From Chiridota heheva (lineage: Eukaryota; Echinodermata; Holothuroidea; Apodida; Chiridotidae): DNA of 64,000 nt. The position numbers and the translations under genes are program-made. The notes under the pieces were generated by a model that was given only the letters and a program-made list of their open reading frames with translations, did not search any database and had not been told where the DNA came from. The stretch is taken from NCBI GenBank assembly GCA_020152595.1, contig JAIGNY010004084.1:156001-220000 (forward strand), in the 5' to 3' direction. Below, in pieces: positions 11,829-24,384 of the stretch. Every line of letters begins with the position of its first letter. The first letter of the stretch is position 1.

Positions 11829-13756
11829 GCCACCAGAAAAAACATGGAACACTGATCGGACACCACCTTGTTCAGTACTCTCGGCACGAGAGCGAACGGC
11901 GGGAAGGCGTAGCCCACGAAGTGGGTCCACCGGATCGTGAACGCGTCTACCGCCCAGACTCTCGAGTCGGGGGTGAGAGCGCAAAAAATTGGTAGCTTGT
12001 GGTTGTCCACGGACGCGAACAGATCTACGTCCGGGAGACCGAAGGTTAACCAGATCGCTTCGGCCACCCGCGGGAGAAGAGCCCACTCTGTGGGGGCTCC
12101 CCGGAGGCGGGACAACAGATCCGCAATCGTGTTCTCCGTGCCTGGTAGGTGGACCGCCTGGAGCGTGACCTTGTTCAACATGCACCAAGACAGAAGGGAC
12201 TTGGCTAAGATCCAGAGGCTCCTGGATCTCGTGCCTCCCTGTCTGTTGATAAACGCCACTACCGTGGTGTTGTCCGTGCGTATGAGAACAGTCTTGTTCT
12301 GGACCTGAGGTAGGAAGTGAACAAGAGCCCGGCGTACCGCCTCTAGTTCCAACAGATTGATGTGCCGATCGCACCAGGCGCCCGTCCAAAATCCCGCGAC
12401 CTGAGACCACGCTAAATGCGCTCCCCACCCCGTCAAAGACGTATCGGTCACCACCGACATCGAGGGTCTGACGGGCGGAAAAATCGCTCCCTGTGACAGG
12501 TGCGAGTGGACGCACCACCACCAAATGTGGGGGACCACCGCCCGTGTACGGGGAACGAGAACGCTGAGGTCTCTCCTGGATGGTACGAAATGACTCAGTA
12601 GATGAAATTGTAGATCCCGCATGTAAAACCTGCACATGGGGACCACATCTACGAGGCTGGCTAGGTACCCCAAAAATACCAGCCAGGCTCTCGCCGGCAA
12701 CGAGAGAAGGACGTCGGCTTCCGCACTTACGGCAAGGATTCGTTCCGCCGTCGGCCGAATACGACCGCGAGGAAAATCCAGGACCGCCCCCAGAAAAGTG
12801 GGAGTCTGAGACGGAACAAGGTTGGACTTGGCGAGGTTGATCACCCACCCTAAGTCCTGTGCCACCCGTATGACCACGTTCGTGTGTCTCGCGACGGTGG
12901 CTGCGTCTATCGCAACGATCAGCCAGTCGTCGAGGTACATAAAGATTCGGATGCCTTGCCTTCGTAAGAAGGCCGCTAGAACCCTCGTAATCCGGGTGAA
13001 GACCCTGGGGGCAGTCGAAAGCCCGAAGGGCAACGCCCTGAACGTGTACGTCATTCCCTCGAATTGGAACGCCAGAAAACGCCTGTGTTCCTCGAACATC
13101 GGCACATGGAGATATGCGTCCGCGAGGTCGACGGAGGTGGCCCACAAGCCCCTCGTCAACTGAGGGAGGATGGAGCGAAGAGTCTCCATCTTGAACTTTA
13201 ACGGTCGAATGAACCTGTTGAGTGGCCTGAGATTAATTATCGGGCGCCACTTGTTCCCCTTCTTGGGGGCCAGGAAAAACGTGGACATTACGAGGTTCCT
13301 GGGAGGGTTCGGGATGAAGGTGATGGCGTTCTTCGCCAGCAACTCCCCGATTTCTGACCTCAACAACTCGGTGTGGTCGCCCAGACGAGGCGTGGGAGTG
13401 GGTCGAAAGACTCCTCCCTGAGGCGGGGGAGACGTGAACTCTAGACGGTAACCCTGCCGAATGGTTCGGAGCACCCACTTGTCGGTGGTGATACTCTCCC
13501 AGGCCTCTGAAAATTCCTGTAGACGCCCCCCGACTGAAGCCCCATTCAACGGGGGAGTCGGGGGTGGGTCAAAAACGCCGGCCCCTGGCCTTCCCTCGGG
13601 AAGAGGTACCCGCTCTGCGTGCAGCGGGGAAGGAGCGTCGACTGGTCCCCGCCCCTCTGCTGGTCCACGAAGTGGACTCCTGACGAGAGGGAGGAGCTGA
13701 AGAGGGCGCCGTGACAGTGGCATTGCGATGTCGGAACCGTCGCCAGCTAGCCGCAC
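11504..13756 (-). CDS. DIRS reverse transcriptase / RNase H
   Basis: This 750-codon frame copies element RNA into DNA and degrades the RNA. The RT domain (about residues 130-390) has the first catalytic Asp at 210 (Ser-Val-Asp-Leu-Ala-Asp-Ala-Tyr), the Leu-Pro-Phe-Gly-Leu block at 242-246 and the active site Tyr-Leu-Asp-Asp at 274-277. RNase H follows with Asp438 (Val-Thr-Asp-Thr-Ser), Glu470, Asp495 and Asp546. The last 50 or so codons overlap the recombinase gene in another frame and are probably not constrained as RT. The first 80 residues are Pro/Arg-rich and overlap the end of gag. No internal stop is present. Confidence 0.93.
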   Translation of the reverse strand: MRLAGDGSDIAMPLSRRPLQLLPLVRSPLRGPAEGRGPVDAPSPLHAERVPLPEGRPGAGVFDPPPTPPLNGASVGGRLQEFSEAWESITTDKWVLRTIRQGYRLEFTSPPPQGGVFRPTPTPRLGDHTELLRSEIGELLAKNAITFIPNPPRNLVMSTFFLAPKKGNKWRPIINLRPLNRFIRPLKFKMETLRSILPQLTRGLWATSVDLADAYLHVPMFEEHRRFLAFQFEGMTYTFRALPFGLSTAPRVFTRITRVLAAFLRRQGIRIFMYLDDWLIVAIDAATVARHTNVVIRVAQDLGWVINLAKSNLVPSQTPTFLGAVLDFPRGRIRPTAERILAVSAEADVLLSLPARAWLVFLGYLASLVDVVPMCRFYMRDLQFHLLSHFVPSRRDLSVLVPRTRAVVPHIWWWCVHSHLSQGAIFPPVRPSMSVVTDTSLTGWGAHLAWSQVAGFWTGAWCDRHINLLELEAVRRALVHFLPQVQNKTVLIRTDNTTVVAFINRQGGTRSRSLWILAKSLLSWCMLNKVTLQAVHLPGTENTIADLLSRLRGAPTEWALLPRVAEAIWLTFGLPDVDLFASVDNHKLPIFCALTPDSRVWAVDAFTIRWTHFVGYAFPPFALVPRVLNKVVSDQCSMFFLVAPNWPGQLWFPQLLHLVAGFPYELPVTDELVSIPGSGELHHNPRALHLTVWPLSANPLCRKVFRRRLPKWRPVAGDLPLWACMLPDSECSETGAGIDRFLRIRRLLVT

Positions 13757-15549
13757 CCCGGCCCCGCTGAACGGGGGTTGAAGAGTGGCGACGAGCGGGA
13801 TGAGAAAGGCTTCGTCTTCGCTAACAGCCTCTGAGTCTTCCGAAGATCGTCCTGGCGGCCAGCTTGGCGCGACAGAACATCTCGGAAGTGATTAACAAAT
13901 AGGTCCGGACCCTCAGCCGGCAACCGCCGAAGGTCCGCCTGAGTGACGGCCGAGAGTCCAAGGAGAGGGAGAATATTCTCGCGTCTCTCCCGGACCGTCT
14001 TAGTGGAGGCTCGGGCAAGTTGGTTGACTGTCGCGTCGAGCAAATCCGAGAGTCCAGTTAACAGAGGCAGGGTACGTGTAAGGACGTCGGCCGGAAGATG
14101 CCTGCGCAAGACCGAGTCTAAGCCTTCTGTTACCCATACGGCAAGGGCCTGGTACTTATAACCCCGTCGGACGGCCCGGTCGACAGCTAATAGGGAAGCT
14201 TCCCTCCGCTGGACCGCAGGATCCAGAAATTTTGGAGCCTTGTCCAAGCCAGACACAGCTGCGGTGCCGCTCGCCGGTTGGCGGAGGAGTTGCCACACTG
14301 CCTCCAGGATTCCGTATGACCTCCTGAAAATCCGTAGGCCGGACGTGTGTGGCCCGATCAACGTCTCGGTTGAAGGCCGCCCAGTCCCTATCCGGGACCC
14401 TAGCCCAATGTCTAATCCTGTAAATCAGGGAGGCATCAATGGGGAAATTCTTAGCCGGTGGCGTAGCATCCCTTGGGGCCGAGCTTAGCAGTCTACGTTG
14501 AGACTGCGGGCCCGCCTCGACTAGGGGATCCTCTATGACCTCCAGTTTGACTTCCCGTGCCAGGAAATCCAAGAGCTGGGCGACCCGCTCCCCCTTGTAA
14601 AGGGGTCCACGGGGGTGGCGGAAAGAGGACCTCGTCCGATATGATACGGAGGCCATATCCGGTGCAAACGGCATCGTAAGATCGGCACTGGGGACTCTCC
14701 CGCGCCGTCCAGAAAATCGACTTCCTCTCCCGAGGGGTAGATGTCGAGGGCATCCTACTCCAAAACCTCAGGGTCAGGGGGGTGCCAAGCCGCGGCAGCT
14801 GCCGGGAGGTGAGGAGCAGGAGACGATAGTCTCCGCTCCAGAGCCTGCGACACCAAAGTCTCAAGTGTTTTCTTGAGTGTGTCCTGAAAAGCGGGATCCT
14901 CGAAGGGGTGGCCCCGACTTTTCTGCCGCTTCCTATGTCTCCTCCTATACTCAGGGGAGGATGAGGAAGAGGACCTGTGACGTCGACTCTGCCTCTCCTT
15001 GTGTGCACTGTCCCGATCCCTGTCCCTCCTCCGGGGTCTGCCTCGCTCTTCGGGAGACCCTAACGGGGAGACGGGAGGCTCCGACACAGTGTTAGGCACC
15101 ACTGGAGTACGTGTTAGCGTACGCCTGCTCAGTTGAGGGGGCCCTTCAAGAGGTGCCCCGCTGAGAGTGGGCGGCGGCCGCGCCTCCCGGACGGGAGGTG
15201 GGTGCACTTTAAGCCTGGGTGGCGGTGGCGGCGGGGAAGACGAAGAGGGCCTATCGGACCGTTGCTTCTCCACTTTCTCCGCCGCTCTTTGAAAGTACCG
15301 GTCGCGGTGGAGTCTGTGCTCCGACCACGCCGCTAGATCCCAATCGCTGCAAAGAGTACAGGGATTTGACTCGCAGCATAATCTGCACGCATAACACGTG
15401 AGATGGATGTCACCGGAGCGTAATTTAAAGAAGCGTTTGCACGCTACGCATCGCGGGACATCCTGGGTGTGTAAAACATCGACACTCGGGGACCTGTCCT
15501 CCATGTCCATGATACTGGTGAAAATAAATACGGAACTTATAGCGTTCAA
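13747..15549 (-). pseudogene. DIRS gag, broken by a stop and two frameshifts
   Basis: Gag packages element RNA. The N-terminal part (15549-14758) has a Cys-rich finger (Cys at 34, 37, 52, 55, 58, 59, 64, 67), then Pro-rich and Arg/Ser-rich stretches, and stops at TAG 14755-14757. In the same frame readable sequence continues for about 25 codons. Near 14680 the coding sense passes to a second frame (from 14674) with a Pro-Leu-Tyr-Lys-Gly-Glu-Arg-Val block and an Arg-Val-Pro-Asp-Arg-Asp-Trp block. Near 14320 it passes to a third frame that runs to 13747 with an Ala-Leu-Ala-Val-Trp block and a Leu-Ser-Asp-Leu-Leu-Asp-Ala block. Either ATG 15549 or the Met at codon 14 or 16 could start it. Sequencing error could explain some lesions. 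Confidence 0.85.
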
Positions 15550-16014
15550 CGTAGACAGTCTTAAATGCGTTCACACGAGCCGTGGAACTGCGTAGCTAAT
15601 GGCTACGGGACCAAGAAGAAAATAGCTGCCAATGCTATACTTCTTGTCAAGAATGTCACCTGACCACGTAGCTTGTAGCTAGTGGGCGTATAACCGGATT
15701 AAACCGTACTATGTACGTTAATCTGTTAAATACGGACCCGTGTAAACACAAGCCGCGGAACCGTATGGACTCCCGGAACCGTATGGAACCGTCCCCGGAA
15801 CCGCACAAAGCCCGCGCAATAGGGCGGCGGAACCGTCAGGGACTGTCCAATGGAACCGTGTTTATTTATCGACCCGTCAATAGGATCTTACTACAACTTA
15901 GGCGACGCGTTAACGCCCCTAAAAGGTTATCTCTCTCTCTCTTACCGTTACCGCTCTAGGCGCAACGCCTCTAAGAGCGTAACCTTCTCAGTAAATTTCT
16001 TTTATATCTGAAAA

Positions 16015-16330
16015 GAGAAGAACATATATCCATGCGTACATACACAAATACGGCAAAGTAAGTATGATCTTACGGACACGCTACAGAGAGACGAGGCCTA
16101 GCAGTCTAAACAGAACATCAAAACTCTCTTAAACAGAAAAATTCTTCACTGAAAAATAAATTTCTTAAGAGAAGAACGTATGTCCATGCGTACAAACCTA
16201 AATACGGCAAACGTATGTCCATGCGTACAAACCTAAATACGGCAAAGTAACTATGATCTTACGGACACGCTAAAGAGAGACGAGGCATAGCATTCTAAAC
16301 AGAACAACAACACTTGCTTTAACAGAAAAA
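16015..16330. repeat. Tandem duplication in the DIRS leader (154-bp spacing)
   Basis: Two copies begin gagaagaac at 16015 and 16169 and share catgcgtac, aatacggcaaa and cttacggacacgct blocks. The second copy contains an extra 35-bp duplication (16176 and 16211). Confidence 0.85.
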
Positions 16331-16494
16331 AAATTTGAACGAAAAAATTTTCTATCTGAAAAACTTTAGAAACCCGAGAAAACGCATCCAACGTAATGAC
16401 TTTACTAGCGCCGGGGTAGCGTGGGAAACACCAACCACCGTGTACTTGAGGTCTGTAAAGATAAAAGGAAAGATTATTTTCCTGTAATTAGGTC

Positions 16495-16526
16495 GTCGGA
16501 GAGACCCACCCCACGGTCTCTCCGAC
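16495..16526. other. Perfect 12-bp hairpin in the DIRS leader
   Basis: gtcggagagacc and its exact complement ggtctctccgac flank the 8-base loop caccccac. It is structured in RNA of either strand. Confidence 0.8.
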
Positions 16527-17199
16527 ACCCCAATTTCAATCCTGAAAATTAAATATTTTATCTCAAATCTGTGTAAGAAAAATAAAAATATTCATATGCT
16601 GTTAACGTGAAAACGAAAAATAAGCTCGCTTGTAACAACTGTAGCTCCCTAGAGTTGTTACAGGGCGACCCCACATTTACCCAGCGGTGACTACGACCCA
16701 ATGCGCATGCGCCAAAATCGAAAAAGGAAATCGGCCGTGTACTGGAATATCCTGTATCCTAACGTGCTAAACACTATACATAGTATAACGCTAGGGTCAC
16801 CTCGAGGCGGGTGGGGCTAAGGGAGAAAAAGACTAATTCCCGGGGCGAGAGGTGCCCTAGACAGGCACAACTTGTGCTCTAGGACCTAAAAAACACCCAC
16901 CACGAGAGTAGGACGCTCTCGAACTAGCCACTCGCTATGTACGAATGGAGACAAAAACTCGCTATCCTAAGTGTAGGCTACACGGGTAAAGTCGTGTAGG
17001 TCGGCCGAAGAAATCTCGGACCCATGGCTACCTCACCCTTCTCTCGGAAGACTTGAAAAGGCGAGCCAGATGAGAACGGGCAGCGTAAAAACCCTTCAGG
17101 TAGAAGCTGCCGAAGAGAAAAGAGTTAGAAAGGTTAATTAAAAATAAAATAAAAATGACCAGTTTTCAGCGATGTTAGTGGCAACAACGCGCTGAAAAA

Positions 17200-17341
17200 G
17201 AGTGAGGTGGTACAGAGGTATTATGGAGGTCAGGGCTTGGCTGGCTACTGCGTCTTTTAGGGTCGGTTAGAAGTGCGTTAGAATCAGGTCGTATGACCAG
17301 ATTGCATAATTATAGCATGGAAGGTAAGGTATAACTTGAAG

Positions 17342-17346
<5 letters not shown>
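17200..17346. repeat. DIRS inverted terminal repeat, right
   Basis: Reverse complement of 9719-9856. The last 14 bases (cttgaagtaaat region) are matched by the right half of the ICR. Confidence 0.92.
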
Positions 17347-17428
<82 letters not shown>

Positions 17429-17457
17429 ATATATATGCATATAAATATATATTATAT

Positions 17458-17505
<48 letters not shown>

Positions 17506-17573
17506 TATATATAAATATATGTATATATATATATAATATATATATATATATTATATATACATATATAATCCAA
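17347..17573. repeat. (TA)n-rich tract, right flank of the DIRS element
   Basis: Alternating TA broken by TACATA, TATAAA and TATATTATA variants. It begins exactly where the right DIRS repeat ends. Confidence 0.95.
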
Positions 17574-17676
17574 AAGATAGTATGGTGTAAAACCATCACA
17601 ATAGGAAAGTGCTTAATCAAAAGAGAGCTGTAATAAATTATAGACTCACAAGTTAAGATTTGAACTTGAGTCTATA

Positions 17677-19862
<2,186 letters not shown>

Positions 19863-20153
19863 GAGTGGGTGCCATGACAGTGGCACAGTGGCTGCCATGA
19901 CAGTGGCACAGTGGCTGCCATGACAGTGGCACAGTGGCTGCCATGACAGTGGCACAGTGGCTGCCATGACAGTGGCACAGTGGCTGCCATGACAGTGGCA
20001 CAGTGGCTGCCATGACAGTGGCACAGTGGCTGCCATGACAGTGGCACAGTGGCTGCCATGACAGTGGCACAGTGGCTGCCATGACAGTGGCTGCCATGAG
20101 AGTGGCTGCCATGACAGTGGTACAGTGGCTGCCATGACAATGGCTGCCATTTC
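19863..20153 (-). repeat. 23-bp minisatellite (tggctgccatgacagtggca)
   Basis: About twelve units, very uniform in the middle; shorter derivative units at 20085-20150 lack the gcaca part. All three minus-strand frames stay open, an effect of the repeat and not evidence of a protein. Confidence 0.95.
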
Positions 20154-22484
20154 CAAGAAGAAACGTACCTGTTTTGAAGAATAGGATGGGGTTGTGGAGA
20201 AGAGCTTACTTTAACTGAATGATTTTAAACCATTTTTAAGGTGTTTGAGTATTGATGGCTCTGAATCACTAGCCACACATTGCCTTAAGACTTGTGACTG
20301 CCATGTGTTGCCAACCTTTGTACAATGCAGGAATTAGGGAACAATAATGACTGTCTTGCTGTGCAATAGATAACAAATCATAGAGGTTGGTCATTGATGA
20401 ACCAGCTGCTCTGGACAACAAACAACATTGTACAAGCAAACTTGCCCACTACAATTTGTATGATTTACATTATGCCATGGACGACACTACTTAGTTGCAC
20501 TGCTTACCTTCTTAACATTACAGATGGCCATTATCAGAAATTCAAATGGAGATAAACACCTAGCTGATTTTTGCAAGAAAAGTTGGACTAATACAAAAAA
20601 AAAAAATTATTCTTAATGTGTTTTGAATAGATGAAACATATGTGATAGCTTACATTAAAAAAAGAATTACAACTTTTGAATTAAAACTTTTAAATAAAAC
20701 AAATTTGTAAATTTTCTTTTATGTTAAATTACATCCTGTGTCTTTTACTACTCTAAATCAATGTTAAACTGGACTCATACAAATACAAAAATTAATGATC
20801 TTCTGTTTTGAATTTGGATAAAAATCCGAAAATTGGGGTAAAATCAGACCATGTGGTGCGACTTCTATTGGTTAAATCTGCATAAATTGGTTATAAATCT
20901 GTGAAATTGGCAAAAAACTAATACCCTGACTTATCGGCCACCAGCTCCTTTACTGTATTTACACATCACTATCATTATCACACACAGCTATTAAGTATTG
21001 CTAAATTTGAATTAAAAAGACTTACATAGTGGAAAGTGCTGTTAAGTACTACAATTACCGTCCATCATTTACATTCCCAACCCAAACTGATTGTCCTTTT
21101 TCAAAATCTATTTCCAAGAATAAGTAACACGGAATAGACAACATCGGTTACATATTTCAACATTATGGGAAGTGTTCCAACGACTACACTGTAATGGGTT
21201 CTGCCGATTACTGATCATATTTTGTCATAATTGGCCCGATCTGATTGCTTTTTATGATAGTACTAATCGTGATAAACATGCTGTGGGCAGTGCTGGTGAT
21301 CATAGATCATCAATTAAATCACCGAGTGAGGTGAAAGATAATGAGGAGAATACATGTTGAAAAGTAAAGGAAAAAATACTAATCAACATTATATCTTTGC
21401 TTTTTTATTTCTCAGCTTTTCATGTTTTAACGTTTGAAAAAGAAAGAGATCAATTTAAAAATAATAAATATTGAAGAAAAATTGCAATAATCTGATCGCC
21501 AATCCACTGGCATTTCACCAATCCAGATTATGCTGCCGATCAGCCATAATCAGCCCGATATGATCAGCATTTCACCAATCCTGATTATGCTGCCGATCAG
21601 CCATAATCAGCCCAATATGATCAGCAAACCAATTATCATTGGAACACAAATTTTGGGGTTGCTTGGTTGGTCAGAAATGTTAATTGTGTATAAGGTTTAG
21701 ATTAAAAAGAGCAGTGAAACAAACTACGTTAAAGTTTAATTTGGATATTTTGCCCTCAAAATTTCATTAGATGGGCCATTCTCTGGCTGGTCACACGTAG
21801 TGGATCCTTCAAGCATACTGTTACGAAATGAAATGTGTGATCTTACCCATACACTTTGCTATGTAGCATTTAATATGCTAAAACAATGTTTCATATTTAT
21901 GATATACTGTACAATTGATAAAGTGATTTTTGCGGAAATGATTTTTTTTATGTAACTTTCAAAGATACATCAGAAAAACTTGCAAAAAAATATTCTCCAT
22001 GTTTCATGCAAGTTTGCCATCCAAATAAATCATTAAAAGAATATTGTTTTAGTTTTCCTGTTATTACAGCCCTAGGTTTAATGCACCAGACATAATACAA
22101 TGAGTTGACAACACACTTAATTGAGCACTAATGTTCCCTTCCTTTCATATTATGCATCATTAGCCACCTTGTACATTAGAAGACAAGCAAAGCCTTTCCA
22201 CAATCACAAAAATCTGTTAATGAAAACAAAAATAATCACTGAAGCTGTCACTTCCACAAACACAAATTTATAACAGAAATATTACTAAGTGCTTTTCAGG
22301 AAAATAGTTTCTCATCAAGGCTTATTATTCAGATAAGCTTTTAAGATCTATGAAAAGTAGCAACAAGTTGATTTTAATAGGAACAAAATAGGCTATGAAC
22401 CATGAAAAATAGCAAGGAAATTCAACAAAATCAACTGAAAATAAACCATTTTACAGCATTTTGAATTGTAATGCATTATTAAAA

Positions 22485-22615
22485 TAAATTATGCAAATTT
22501 TTAATTTTAAGGCCATAAAATAAATTATGCAAATTTGATTTTTTTTTAAAGCCTTATTATATTAAATTATGCAAATTTGATTTTTAAAGCCTTATTATAA
22601 CAAATTATGCAAATT
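22485..22615 (+). repeat. Four-copy repeat, each with an ATGCAAAT octamer
   Basis: ATGCAAAT occurs at 22491, 22527, 22569 and 22607, each within a degenerate aaattatgcaaattt unit spaced 36-42 bp. The octamer is the classic POU/Oct binding word. Whether the cluster is functional is unknown. Confidence 0.7.
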
Positions 22616-23632
22616 TTATTGAAATTTTTGTGACATCGACAGTGGAAAACTTATTAATTTCCTTATGTTAGATTATTGTTTTTCAATCCATATCCAGCGT
22701 TATTTAAAAGAGAGAGGTTGAAGATATATTTTGATGGTTTGGTTTATTGATGTTTAGGGATCCAATTAATCCGTCAAAGATACTTAGATTAACCATATCA
22801 AGGTATTTTGAATCTCCATCATACCCCCAATCAATATTTAGCAGGAGCCTGAATTTAAAAGAATTACATTTTGAGTTGTTTTATCTTCTGTACACATTAA
22901 TTGTTCTGCTTTTTAAAGTTTCATACAATCAGACCCAGAGGTTGCATTAGAATGTTTTGCCTGGCGTATTTGGTTACGACACGCCCTTGAATTTTGGGGT
23001 ATTTTGTCAATTTGCTGTCTTATGTACAGGGCACTGCGTAATGTACAGGGCACTGCGCACTAGCGGAGCATGCAAGTAATTGCTAACACACACACTTTTG
23101 TAGGCCTGCCTCGCTAAAGTAAATGAAAATTGCACTTAAAATACCAAAAACATTACAAAATCGGACAATTATTATCATAAAAAATATTAAGAAAAAGTTT
23201 ATACCCAATCCTTGTATAATGTTGATTGTTGAATTATAAAATTTGGGTTTACAATTCCAAAATAAACTAGAAAATACTTTTGTTTATCGTATCCAAACTT
23301 TCATGAGGTTTTAGTGAACTTGACCAATTGTCAACGATAATATACGATTCAGATCTCGAACACGCCTACTTCTTTACAGTATAGTAACTTGACATGCAGA
23401 TTGTAATCACTTCACAGATACACAATCAACACAATACAGAAGGAAAGTATAATCCTAGCTAATAATATCGTTGACAATTGACAGCCTGCATTCAAAACAA
23501 CATCAACACTTTTCAAGTACACTGTATGTACATCATGCATAGGGCGTATGTACTAGCCAATATGTGTTTATGTCAGCGCTACAGGCATGTTGAATCATTC
23601 GGCCGTTAGTCTCATAGTTGTGTCATTTTTCT

Positions 23633-23638
23633 TTTATT
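23633..23638 (-). terminator. Candidate poly(A) signal AATAAA for the RhoGEF gene
   Basis: The minus strand reads AATAAA about 510 nt past the stop codon. In AT-rich sequence this hexamer is common, so it is only a candidate. Confidence 0.25.
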
Positions 23639-24147
23639 TATGAGTAATACAAAATCATTTTTGTGTGAAATAAAACTTTGAATAGCATCAGAGAGGTAAG
23701 ATGTTCATGTTTCAGTATCATATCAGCAATGGATGAAGTCCTTATTGTGTGGTTGAGCAGTTATTTTAAATCAATTTATCAGTTATTTCTCATTATTTGC
23801 TACAGTAAGTTTGTGGTTATGATTTAAATGCTGGAACAAATTTTTTAGGAGAAAGACAAGCCAAGTCATAACTTTTCCATACAGTAAAAATTATTCAAAC
23901 TTTAATTAGCCATAAGTCAGAAGATACAGGTGTCTTTAATGTACTTTAAAGACTACTCTGTCCAAAATTTAAAGCTCTTTCTGGGAAATAAATCTGTTCA
24001 TAGACCTTTAAGAGACTACTTTCCTACAATCAAACCATATAATACTTTTTCCCCCACATCAGATAAATAACTTCCCTATCATATCCAATCCTACAATCTG
24101 CTATTTCCATATTCATATAAAAAAAGTGATTTTTTTTCTTCAGATTT

Positions 24148-24384
24148 CTACAAAATGGTACAAAGTGACTGCTGCTTATCTTCAAAACTCGAGCCGAGTC
24201 GACTGGGGTGGTCCCTGTCTTCGTAATTGCGATACGACATCCTACGAGGATCGTTGTTCATCGGTAATTCTGGGAAGTTCTCTTCCCCGTATACAGTATG
24301 GAAGGTGAAATCTTCCGTGGCATTTCCATCGTCAGGAAGATCAGCGAAAGCATCTTCATACATTGTGGGTGGTTCCTCAGGAGC
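24148..24384 (-). CDS. ARHGEF39: RhoGEF exon 10: acidic tail ending Cys-Thr-Ile-Leu
   Basis: Acceptor TACGCTCAG at 24385; stop TAG at 24150-24148. Seventy-eight residues: Pro/Glu-rich, then an acidic Tyr-containing part (Met-Tyr-Glu-Asp-Ala-Phe), then Arg/Asp-rich, closing with Ser-Leu-Cys-Thr-Ile-Leu. The last four residues fit a CaaX prenylation box (Leu favours geranylgeranyl) and also a class I PDZ ligand (Thr-x-Leu). Confidence 0.75.
   Translation of the reverse strand, partial: APEEPPTMYEDAFADLPDDGNATEDFTFHTVYGEENFPELPMNNDPRRMSYRNYEDRDHPSRLGSSFEDKQQSLCTIL

Larger units (their letters stand above)
15550..17199 (-). other. DIRS leader (5' untranslated region)
   Basis: About 1.65 kb between the right terminal repeat and gag, long for a DIRS leader. 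It holds a tandem duplication at 16015-16330, a perfect hairpin at 16495-16526 and repeated ggaaccgtatgga-type words at 15755-15800. No conserved coding sequence is recognised. Confidence 0.75.
20154..24147. other. Intergenic, downstream of the RhoGEF gene
   Basis: AT-rich. It contains a two-copy direct repeat of about 60 bp at 21510-21625 (gattatgctgccgatcagcc), the octamer repeat at 22485-22615, and a 21-bp duplication near 23022 (tgtacagggcactgcg). No coding exon is supported. The RhoGEF 3' UTR should occupy the right end. Confidence 0.55.

Noticed and set aside
10650..13145. The full 831-codon recombinase frame as one protein
   Set aside because: The first 440 or so codons overlap the conserved RT in another frame and have no domain; only the last part is YR.
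11230..15600. Several + strand frames of 60-174 codons opposite the DIRS genes
   Set aside because: GC-rich antisense shadows of gag, RT and YR without recognisable domains.
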